A DNA stretch of 5,878 nt from Methanobacteriota archaeon (lineage in GTDB: Archaea; Thermoplasmatota; Poseidoniia; Poseidoniales; Poseidoniaceae), in assembly GCA_002694245.1 (NCBI GenBank), contig NZLM01000105.1:1-5878 (forward strand). Reading direction: 5' to 3'. This document shows positions 1 through 5,375 of this stretch, piece by piece (position 1 is the first letter of the stretch; the number at the start of each line of letters is the position of its first letter). The notes beneath the pieces were generated by a model. That model was given only the letters and a program-made list of their open reading frames with translations, did not search any database and was not told where the DNA came from. A program made the translations under genes and the position numbers.

Positions 1-294
1 ATTAGCAGTTTAATGGGATCCATTAGTGATTGTTTTAGTGGGAAATCATACGCATATAGGGCCTCAAAAACAGCACTTAACATGTTTGCAATTGCAATGA
101 AAAATGAGTTGGCTGAAATTGGATGTTCGGTACTTATTCTACACCCGGGCTGGGTTGAAACCGACATGGGAGGACCCAACGCTCCATTGAATGTTGTAGA
201 GAGTGTAAATGGAATAATTGCTAGGATTGATGAGCAAAATATGAGCCTAACAGGGCGATATGTACAATTTGATGGCACTCCGATCGAATGGTAA
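1..294 (+). CDS. Short-chain dehydrogenase/reductase (SDR), C-terminal part, 5' end outside the window
   Basis: An open frame runs from base 1 to the TAA at 292-294 and gives 97 residues. The ATG at 13 is internal, because the frame is open to the window edge and the family is normally about 220-250 residues. The piece begins with ISSLMGSI, the strand carrying the SDR catalytic serine. The active-site helix YRASK (YxxxK, Tyr19 and Lys23 of the visible part) follows, leading into ALNM. Next comes HPGWVETDMGG, the post-beta6 segment that helps hold the nicotinamide. The YRASKTALNM and HPGWVETDMGG wording fits the C-factor/sniffer-like branch of classical SDRs better than FabG ketoreductases. 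The Rossmann glycine motif (TGxxxGxG) lies outside the window. It is probably a soluble cytoplasmic NAD(P)(H)-dependent carbonyl or alcohol oxidoreductase; its substrate cannot be told. It converges on the thiolase gene with a 7-bp gap. Confidence 0.9.
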   Translation: MSSLMGSISDCFSGKSYAYRASKTALNMFAIAMKNELAEIGCSVLILHPGWVETDMGGPNAPLNVVESVNGIIARIDEQNMSLTGRYVQFDGTPIEW

Positions 295-308
295 ATTTGT
301 TTCAAATT
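294..308. terminator. Short perfect inverted repeat at the convergent gene junction (weak candidate terminator)
   Basis: AATTTG (294-299), loop TTT and CAAATT (303-308) form a perfect 6-bp stem. It covers the junction between the SDR stop (TAA, 292-294) and the thiolase stop (TGA, read from 304-302 on the minus strand). The stem holds only one G-C pair and no long T-run follows on either strand, so it would be a poor intrinsic terminator. I record it because two convergent genes must end within these few bases. It could equally be chance in A/T-rich DNA. Confidence 0.2.
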
Positions 309-1522
309 GATTCAATAACCATAGCAATTCCTTGACCGCCGCCTATGCAGGCAGTAGCTACACCGTACTTACCATTACATCTCTTTAATTCATGAGCGAG
401 GGTTAGAACCAATCTTGTGCCAGTTGCAGCAAGTGGATGACCTAGACCCACTGCACCACCATTTACGTTGACCTTGCTGATATCTAAACCTAGATCTTTG
501 ACGCAGGCAACTGCTTGCCCGGCAAACGCTTCGTTGATTTCCCATCTATCTATGTCTTCTATAGATAATCCTGCCCTCTCAAGTGCTAATCTGCTACTCG
601 GTACAGGCCCGTATGCCATAATCGCTGGTTCTAGTCCCACAATTCCCCAAGAAACTATCTTTGCAAGAGGTTCGTCTCCATCTGCTTTTGCCTTTGATGC
701 AGACTTTATCACTACTGCTGCAGCACCATCTACAACACCGCTAGCATTACCTGCTGTGACTAAACTATCAGGTCCAAAAGCAGTACGTAATTCTGCCAAA
801 GACTCAGGAGTGCTTCCAAGAACAACGTGGTCTTCGTCTTTGTAGGTTACTTCGTTGACTGGTACAATCTCTTGTTCCCATATTCCTTCTTCGATTGACT
901 TAGCTGTTCTAGAATGCGACATTGCTGCGAATTCGTCAGTTTCTTGACGAGTTATACCTTTCCGCTTGCAGATTTCATCGCTTGTCTGTGCCATGAATGA
1001 ACCACACATGCCATCTAGTAGATTTGTGAAGAGGTAATCTTCCATATCTTTCTCAAGCTCTGTACCTGCTTTTGGAGGCCTGGCTAACTTGTAGGTGTCA
1101 CGCATTCCACGGAGTACATGAGGTGCCTGAGATAGATTTTCCATTCCACCAGCTACAACTGTTTCTGCCTCGTTAAGCATAATCATTTGAGCACCTGTTA
1201 CGATAGATTGTACACCACTTCCACAGATTCTGGAGACTGTTAACATTGGAACCTCTTGAGGAATACCTGCACCTAGACCTGCATGTCTAGCGCCAAAAAT
1301 TGCCTGGTCGCATGTTTGTAATGCATATCCCATAATCACATGATCTACACTTTCTGGGGGAGTTGATGTCTTCTCCAATGCACCTTTGATGGCAATTTCT
1401 CCCAATTTCAGTGCACTTACATCTTTCAGAAGACCGCCAGCTTGACCGTCTCCTCTTTTTCCACCCTGCCATTCACAAAATGGTGTTCTCGCTCCGCCGA
1501 CAATCACGACATCTTCTGCCAT
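302..1522 (-). CDS. Thiolase (acetyl-CoA C-acyltransferase family)
   Basis: The protein has 406 residues from the ATG at 1522, close to the usual 390-410 of degradative and biosynthetic thiolases. It should make or cleave a 3-ketoacyl-CoA with CoA (acetoacetyl-CoA synthesis or the last step of beta-oxidation) in the cytoplasm. The N-terminus VVIVGGARTPF is typical. The nucleophilic cysteine is Cys100 in SRICGSGVQS, followed by VVAGGMENLS. The C-terminal half has NEAF (330-333), the catalytic His362 in GGAVGLGHPLAATG, and the acid/base Cys392 in ACIGGGQG. His362-Cys392 spacing is 30, as in classical thiolases, so the enzyme looks fully active. An in-frame TTG at 1537 would add five residues (MVGRV), but I prefer the ATG because MAEDVVIVGG matches family starts and GGAAGG lies 3 nt upstream. 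Chain-length preference and direction cannot be read, and it may be either an AtoB/PhaA-like or a FadA-like enzyme. It is the last gene of the cluster, 31 nt after the preceding stop. Confidence 0.93.
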   Translation of the reverse strand: MAEDVVIVGGARTPFCEWQGGKRGDGQAGGLLKDVSALKLGEIAIKGALEKTSTPPESVDHVIMGYALQTCDQAIFGARHAGLGAGIPQEVPMLTVSRICGSGVQSIVTGAQMIMLNEAETVVAGGMENLSQAPHVLRGMRDTYKLARPPKAGTELEKDMEDYLFTNLLDGMCGSFMAQTSDEICKRKGITRQETDEFAAMSHSRTAKSIEEGIWEQEIVPVNEVTYKDEDHVVLGSTPESLAELRTAFGPDSLVTAGNASGVVDGAAAVVIKSASKAKADGDEPLAKIVSWGIVGLEPAIMAYGPVPSSRLALERAGLSIEDIDRWEINEAFAGQAVACVKDLGLDISKVNVNGGAVGLGHPLAATGTRLVLTLAHELKRCNGKYGVATACIGGGQGIAMVIESI

Positions 1523-1553
1523 GACCCTTCCAACCAAAACCCGCTTTTCATTT

Positions 1554-2891
1554 TCACGCTAGGCCGATTAATCCCAAACCGCCCAACATCAACAGAATTG
1601 GCATTACTACCATTTCGAAGCCTGAACGAGACTTTCCAATGTTTGACAATTCAGAGCCCCGCTGTAGGGTGCACTTTACTCCAGGTGCATCCTCATGCCC
1701 CCATACCTCGATTAGACTGTTAGGAATAGTACCATCTAATCCCTCTGCTTGTAATGCTTCAGATGGCCTAGATACTGTTTTGCCAAGGACATAGACTGGA
1801 TTTCCTAGCCTTAATCCATACAAAGTCCAGCGGTGCTTTTTCACTCTTGCACCACCAAGTAAACCTGCAACAGCTTGTGCCATCAGTTGTTTACCCAGTG
1901 TTTGTGCAAACGCTCCATCCCATCTTTTCAAATATTGACCATAGTTTGTTCTCTTGAATGAATGAGCATTGACACGAATGCCCCCTGTGCCATCATGGAG
2001 GATGAAAGGACACCCTCCTGAATCTGATCTAATCTTCACCCAGCTGCACTGTTCTGTTGTACCGTTGTCAGTCTTTACGGTTCTACATTGATACTGTTCG
2101 TATTCCCAACTAAAACCAACCATATTTCCAACAGCCATGTTCGAATTACCATCAACAACAACGGTTAGACAACCCTCATTTACAGGCCTCACTTGTCCCA
2201 CAAGTTCAGGGTAACCTGCAGGTGCAGACCTAACTAGCGAGGTGGGTGTATCTATCATTTGACGCAATAATTTTGCTCTGAAATAACCAATTATTGTGAG
2301 GATTAATCCAATAGCAGTGATAATTGCTGGTGGACCAATACCGCCATCATAGGATTCTTCAGTCATTATTAGTCCCGTCAAGATAAGTAAGCAAGTAATT
2401 GCAAAGAAAGAAAATACAGCAAACAAGGTGATTGTTGCAGGAGTTGGTGTACCAACTTTGACAGGGTGCTCTGGTAGTGGAGAACCATCTCCGTGTGCTG
2501 AATACCGATTTTGATTATCCCAAGTCGAAGGACCAGGAGCTGGTAGAATCCAGTCACTTGGGTCTGTTGTAGGTACATATGAGGTCTGCTGCATCCACCA
2601 GTTATCTATTGAAAGTCCGCTAGCAGCAGCCTTGGCTTCTAATTCAGAAGGATCTATTGCTTCTTTTCGAATTCCGTGAAGGCTAGCCTCTAGTGAACCT
2701 GGTGATGAAAATGCCATGATCATTAGACCCAGTGCAGCGATTGCTAAACCCAGTATCTCTCCGGTGGCAGTCGATACAAACCCAACTAATGTGAAAATAA
2801 GTCCAATCACCCAGATTAGCCAGCCTAGCCAAGTATATGGCAAATTGACTTTGAATGTCCCGCCATTTAAATCAAGTTGGCTCAAACCCAT
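1554..2891 (-). CDS. Multi-pass membrane protein with a C-terminal GIDE/MULAN (BAM)-type domain, no RING
   Basis: The protein has 445 residues from the ATG at 2891 (a TTG at 2903 would add four). Numbering is from that ATG. Hydrophobic segments lie at about 21-42, 43-62, 153-176 and 186-205, with a last one at about 426-445 at the extreme C-terminus. Between helices 2 and 3 is a polar, Trp- and Pro-rich stretch (about 65-150). After helix 4, at about 211-405, I read a domain like that between the membrane helices of mitochondrial E3 ligase MUL1/MULAN. DTPTSLVRSAPAG, PELVGQV, the Trp284-centred strand, CPFILHDGTGGIRVNA (about 294-309) and NPVYVLGKTV follow the family order. MUL1's C-terminal RING is missing, so ligase activity is not expected. 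Five cysteines (about 241, 269, 282, 294, 407) sit in or just after the domain and could form disulfides or bind metal. Function is unknown; the order TM-domain-TM suggests a membrane-apposed binding module. It lies between a thioesterase and a thiolase gene. The domain call is by eye. Confidence 0.72.
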   Translation of the reverse strand: MGLSQLDLNGGTFKVNLPYTWLGWLIWVIGLIFTLVGFVSTATGEILGLAIAALGLMIMAFSSPGSLEASLHGIRKEAIDPSELEAKAAASGLSIDNWWMQQTSYVPTTDPSDWILPAPGPSTWDNQNRYSAHGDGSPLPEHPVKVGTPTPATITLFAVFSFFAITCLLILTGLIMTEESYDGGIGPPAIITAIGLILTIIGYFRAKLLRQMIDTPTSLVRSAPAGYPELVGQVRPVNEGCLTVVVDGNSNMAVGNMVGFSWEYEQYQCRTVKTDNGTTEQCSWVKIRSDSGGCPFILHDGTGGIRVNAHSFKRTNYGQYLKRWDGAFAQTLGKQLMAQAVAGLLGGARVKKHRWTLYGLRLGNPVYVLGKTVSRPSEALQAEGLDGTIPNSLIEVWGHEDAPGVKCTLQRGSELSNIGKSRSGFEMVVMPILLMLGGLGLIGLA

Positions 2892-2932
2892 GCAATCTAC
2901 CAAATGATGGCGATAGAAGAATGTTCTCCAAT
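2892..2932 (-). promoter_or_regulatory. Longest gap inside the minus-strand cluster, possible internal promoter
   Basis: This 41-nt spacer between the thioesterase stop and the GIDE-protein ATG is the longest within the cluster. On the minus strand it begins with the A/T-rich CTTAAATTGG, which overlaps the thioesterase TAA and lies about 40 nt upstream of the ATG at 2891. That distance would suit an archaeal TATA box with a short leader. No good Shine-Dalgarno sequence sits directly before the ATG, which is compatible with a leaderless or short-leader transcript. A single A/T-rich hexamer is weak evidence, and read-through from the upstream genes is just as likely. Confidence 0.2.
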
Positions 2933-3349
2933 TTAAGACATGCTAGATGGCTTGTGGTCCCAAATCGCCCAAGTGCCCGTAGCAGTAGCAACCACTCTTC
3001 CTGATTCTGTCAGTATTTTTCCCTCCAAATGCGCAACATTTCTGCCACGTTTGACTACATTTCCTTCCGCAGTGATTTTTTCTCCCGGTCTGGCTGCTGA
3101 TATGAAAGAAACATTGAGGTTCGTTGTAGCACACCACTCCGCTTTAGGAAGTATGGACACCAAGGCGCCTCCAAGAGCCATATCAAGCATCATTGTGTAT
3201 AATCCTCCATGCGCAACACCACCCTTGTTGCAATGTTTATTTTCTATTGTAATGTAAACTGAAGACTTACCTTGGCCCCACAATCCCCTTTTCACACCTA
3301 TATCTACAGCCATATCTGTGAGATGAGCAGGTTCTGACATTTCTACCAT
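2933..3349 (-). CDS. PaaI-like hotdog-fold acyl-CoA thioesterase
   Basis: This 138-residue protein has the usual length for the PaaI/4HBT hotdog family, whose members hydrolyse acyl-CoA thioesters as cytoplasmic dimers or tetramers. Cys40-Asn41-Lys-Gly-Gly leads into VAHGGLYTMMLDMALG (about 45-60). This is the active-site loop plus central hotdog helix, with the HGG turn at 47-49 and the acidic residue Asp56 in the position usual for PaaI-type enzymes. The second half, TTNLNVSFISAARPGEKI and then KRGRNVAHLEGKI, is the standard pair of beta strands. The ATG at 3349 overlaps the TGA of the upstream yjbQ-like gene in TGATG, which argues for translational coupling. An ATG three codons later (3340, MSEPAHL) is possible, and a TTG just upstream at 3352 is unlikely. 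Substrate range (phenylacetyl-, hydroxybenzoyl- or fatty acyl-CoA) cannot be told. With a thiolase two genes downstream, a role in clearing acyl-CoA is a reasonable inference. Confidence 0.9.
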   Translation of the reverse strand: MVEMSEPAHLTDMAVDIGVKRGLWGQGKSSVYITIENKHCNKGGVAHGGLYTMMLDMALGGALVSILPKAEWCATTNLNVSFISAARPGEKITAEGNVVKRGRNVAHLEGKILTESGRVVATATGTWAIWDHKPSSMS

Positions 3350-3843
3350 CAAATCACGCCTACTACCTTGATCAGTATTCTTTTTTTACGCTGACCGTCA
3401 AACTCAGCATAGTGGATTTGCTCCCAATTTCCAAGGTGCAATTTTCCATTTCTAACAGGCATTGTAACTTGTTGGCCAAGTAGCTGACGCTTTAGATGTG
3501 CATCGCCATTATCCTCGCCTGTTCTATGATGATGATACTCCTCTCCTTGCTTTCCATCTACACCGTAAAAAGGAGCTACCTTTTCTAACCATTTCATTAT
3601 GTCATGATGTAAGCCATACTCTAAGTCATTAACATAACATGAGGCTGTGATGTGCATTGGATTAACCAAAACCAATCCGTCTTTTATCCCGCTTTCCGCT
3701 ACAATATCCTGCACATCTCTTGTTATGCAGATAATTTGGTACCGCTTCTCAGTCTCCACCCAAATTTCTTCAACGTATGTCGCTGCTTGTCCTGTGATTA
3801 ATTCACCCATTACAACACCATTAGCCAAATAACGACGAATCAT
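3349..3843 (-). CDS. YjbQ/UPF0047 family protein (secondary thiamine-phosphate synthase type)
   Basis: The frame gives 164 residues, and conserved family sequence covers about residues 20-163. Landmarks are GLVLVNPMHITAS (about 56-68, matching the HTSA-type motif with His64), EYHHHRTGED (His104-106), DAHLKRQLLG (about 114-123) and GKLHLGNWEQIHYAEFDG (about 133-150). This His-containing fold forms small homo-oligomers, and the bacterial protein shows thiamine-phosphate synthase side activity; its true role is unsettled. The HITASCYVND wording, in place of HTSAxLTINEN, marks a divergent branch. Two starts compete. The ATG at 3843 overlaps the upstream gene by 23 nt. The ATG at 3810 (residue 12) gives 153 residues, lies 10 nt past the upstream TAA, and has GGTG with a 5-nt spacer. 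I find 3810 slightly better supported, although the longer form is listed. The 3' end couples to the thioesterase through TGATG. No other thiamine gene is nearby. Confidence 0.88.
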   Translation of the reverse strand: MIRRYLANGVVMGELITGQAATYVEEIWVETEKRYQIICITRDVQDIVAESGIKDGLVLVNPMHITASCYVNDLEYGLHHDIMKWLEKVAPFYGVDGKQGEEYHHHRTGEDNGDAHLKRQLLGQQVTMPVRNGKLHLGNWEQIHYAEFDGQRKKRILIKVVGVI

Positions 3844-4453
3844 CTAATCCGCTATTTGAAACCATTAGAGGAATTGCGATAATTAGACCACATGCTGAAT
3901 TACATACTATGAGGAATACTGCTCCAATTCCTACTACTGTTCCAGCATAAGCATCGAGGTTATCCCTTTCTTCTTGAGTCAAATCTTGCTCATCAGCAAC
4001 CTCATTGAGCATCTCTGGCATCATAGTTAAGGAAGCTACACCAACAATAGTGCTGACAACTAGCACAATTAGAGCGAGATGGACTCCTCTTTTCTGATAA
4101 TTCGTCATCATTACTCCTCCTGTAATGTATCCTGCACCAGCAGCTAAATTCACTAGTGATAATACAATGAAAAGGCCACCAAACGACAAGGTGTCCCCAA
4201 TACTTATTACCTCTCCACCAATACTGAGTACGCCGAAAATTATCAACAAAATTCCTACAACTTTAGGTGCTGAGGAAGGTTGCTGAATTACAATAACATT
4301 TTGCGGTAGACCGGTGTTGGGATTAATCATGATCTGTTGTGGTTGTGGTTGTGGTTGAACAATGCCTGGTTGTGGAGCATAATGGTGATGATGAACATCT
4401 CCCGAAATTACGCTGTCGCTTATACCTCCAACGCTACTGTCGTCTGGTTGCAT
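3821..4453 (-). CDS. Small four-helix membrane protein with a polar His/Gln/Pro-rich N-terminus, function unknown
   Basis: I do not recognise a named family. The 210-residue protein starts at the ATG at 4453. Residues 1-62 are polar and low in complexity: an acidic/serine start, GGISDSVISGDV, a run of four histidines (21-24), QPQPQPQQ (33-40), then INPNTGLP and a Gln-rich linker. There is no signal peptide. Four hydrophobic segments follow at about 64-86, 90-116, 124-146 and 170-198. Between helices 3 and 4 is a strongly acidic loop (about 147-168) with NEVADEQDLTQEERDNLD. I recall similar N-termini (G-x-I-x-DSV-x-x-GDV followed by His or Asn) on many small membrane proteins of marine Thermoplasmatota, but cannot confirm this here. 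The four His are encoded by CAT CAT CAC CAT and are natural, not a tag. It is the first gene of the cluster and faces the divergent promoter region. The N-terminus and acidic loop are probably cytoplasmic, but this is uncertain. Confidence 0.75.
   Translation of the reverse strand: MQPDDSSVGGISDSVISGDVHHHHYAPQPGIVQPQPQPQQIMINPNTGLPQNVIVIQQPSSAPKVVGILLIIFGVLSIGGEVISIGDTLSFGGLFIVLSLVNLAAGAGYITGGVMMTNYQKRGVHLALIVLVVSTIVGVASLTMMPEMLNEVADEQDLTQEERDNLDAYAGTVVGIGAVFLIVCNSACGLIIAIPLMVSNSGLDDSSLFG
4337..4357 (-). repeat. Short tandem hexanucleotide repeat inside the membrane-protein gene
   Basis: On the plus strand TTGTGG occurs three times in tandem, followed by TTG. Read on the coding strand it gives alternating CAA and CCA codons, producing the Gln-Pro run at residues 33-39 of the four-helix membrane protein. 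The unit is a multiple of three, so gain or loss of copies would change linker length without shifting the frame. It lies in the flexible N-terminal tail, where length changes should be tolerated. Confidence 0.8.
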
Positions 4454-4532
4454 AACTCATGCGAAGATTTCACAGTCATTAGACCTTACGAATAATAACA
4501 GTACTCAATAAGAATGGCCCCTTGGCACTTTC
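4454..4532. promoter_or_regulatory. Divergent intergenic region, likely bidirectional promoter
   Basis: These 79 bp separate the start codons of the minus-strand cluster and of the plus-strand NAD kinase-like gene, so promoters for both must lie here or inside the genes. The A/T element AATAATAA (4491-4498; TTATTATT on the minus strand) sits almost exactly in the middle. It starts 42 nt before the ATG at 4533 and lies about 45 nt from the ATG at 4453. At archaeal TATA-to-start distances (about 25 nt), either use would give leaders of roughly 12-20 nt. A second A/T-rich patch, CAATAAG (4506-4512), could serve the minus strand. The palindrome AGTACT (4500-4505) lies next to the central element. 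No clear Shine-Dalgarno sequence precedes the ATG at 4533. This rests on position and composition only. Confidence 0.45.
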
Positions 4533-5375
4533 ATGGCAGATGTGCTTCTTGTGTACAAGAAGAATTTCGAGGGTGTTCACGATAGCTCCCTTGAGATTGT
4601 AAAATCTGTCCTCAAATCAAAATCTGATAGTATCCGTGTGGACATAAAAGCTAGAGAAAATGTAAGGAGAGCCGATTTCATTGGTAGAGACCTAGTGATT
4701 GTTTTAGGCGGAGATGGCACATTGACCTCTATATCTCACAATATTGATTCAAATACACCTGTTATGGGTGTTAACTCTCACCCTAGAGACGAAGACCCTG
4801 ATGGCTCTGTAGGGTTTTACATGGACTGCGATGTTGAAACCTTTGAAAATGACCTCGAATTAGCCTTGAGTGGTAATGCTATAGTAAATCGACTACCCCG
4901 CTTGCAGGCAACAATTGAGACAACAAGTGGAAATAAAATCAAATCTGACCCTGCGATGAATGATCTACTTGTCGCTAATACCCATCAGTATGCGCCATCA
5001 AGATACCACCTCAGACGAGGAAAACTGGACATCAAACAACAATCAAGTGGGCTATTATTCTCAACTTGGTTAGGACAAGGTGCTTGGTTCAATCACATTG
5101 TTAGAGATTCTAATTTAGGAAGTGCCGAGGATTCCGACACCCATTACCTCGTCACCGCAAGAGACATTGACTCAAAAATCACAGACGAGAGATACATGGC
5201 ATGGACAAGTGAGCCTACGACCATAACTAGTGATATGCACAGAGGATATGTTGTCCCTGATGGTTGGGATGAATATCAATTCAACAGAGGAGCTTCAATC
5301 ACAGTAGATATCTCTGGTCCAGTTCTACAACTGTTAACTTTCAGAAAATCTATGAAAGAAAAATTTGGTGAGTGA
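4533..5375 (+). CDS. NAD kinase-superfamily protein, NADK2 (mitochondrial type)-like
   Basis: This 280-residue protein of the NAD kinase/diacylglycerol kinase fold probably phosphorylates NAD(H) to NADP(H) in the cytoplasm. The N-terminal domain has VLLVYKKN and the nucleotide-binding LVIVLGGDGTLTSIS (GGDGT at 59-63). Classical NadK then has GVNxGxLGF; here it is GVNSHPRDEDPDGSVGFY (79-96), an expanded loop like the NSDPxxSEG stretch of human NADK2. The beta-sandwich domain has NDLLVAN at 143-149 where classical enzymes have NE. SSGLLFSTWLGQGAWFNHI (171-189) replaces the usual SDGLxxSTPTGSTAY; NADK2 has SSGLxxxTGTGSxAW there. About 280 residues is normal for the superfamily. The ATG at 4533 is the only sensible start and faces the divergent spacer. 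The stop overlaps the start region of the next gene, so the two are probably co-transcribed. Phosphoryl donor and preference for NAD or NADH cannot be read. Another nucleotide or lipid substrate within the superfamily is a less likely alternative. Confidence 0.82.
   Translation: MADVLLVYKKNFEGVHDSSLEIVKSVLKSKSDSIRVDIKARENVRRADFIGRDLVIVLGGDGTLTSISHNIDSNTPVMGVNSHPRDEDPDGSVGFYMDCDVETFENDLELALSGNAIVNRLPRLQATIETTSGNKIKSDPAMNDLLVANTHQYAPSRYHLRRGKLDIKQQSSGLLFSTWLGQGAWFNHIVRDSNLGSAEDSDTHYLVTARDIDSKITDERYMAWTSEPTTITSDMHRGYVVPDGWDEYQFNRGASITVDISGPVLQLLTFRKSMKEKFGE
5367..5371 (+). promoter_or_regulatory. Shine-Dalgarno-like GGTGA that bears on the start of the phosphoribosyltransferase
   Basis: GGTGA lies in the last codons of the NAD kinase-like gene and matches the archaeal SD core (GGAGGTGA). 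It ends 5 nt before the in-frame TTG at 5377, an ideal spacing. The in-frame GTG at 5368 lies inside the motif and so cannot use it. This favours initiation at TTG 5377 (first residues MSKDKLEIL), 1 nt past the TGA at 5373-5375. The alternative is the 8-nt-overlapping GTG. Confidence 0.4.

Noticed and set aside
468..845. 125-codon plus-strand open frame opposite the thiolase
   Set aside because: It lies fully antisense to a clear thiolase with intact catalytic motifs. It is Ser/Ala/Thr-rich, as antisense frames often are, and has no recognisable domain.
1523..1537. TTG start giving a five-residue longer thiolase
   Set aside because: The ATG at 1522 gives the normal family N-terminus (MAEDVVIVGGARTPF) and has GGAAGG just upstream. 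The extra residues MVGRV match nothing.
2892..2903. TTG start adding four residues to the GIDE protein
   Set aside because: An ATG follows only four codons later and no SD favours the TTG.
2940..3257. 105-codon plus-strand open frame opposite the PaaI-like gene
   Set aside because: It is a shadow of the thioesterase coding strand, with no motifs and no SD.
4337..4357. Hexanucleotide tandem repeat as a CRISPR or regulatory repeat
   Set aside because: The units are contiguous without spacers and are in-frame Gln-Pro codons.
4382..4393. Run of four histidine codons as a possible vector or tag sequence
   Set aside because: Codons are mixed (CAT CAT CAC CAT), it lies inside an intact native frame, and there is no vector sequence around it.
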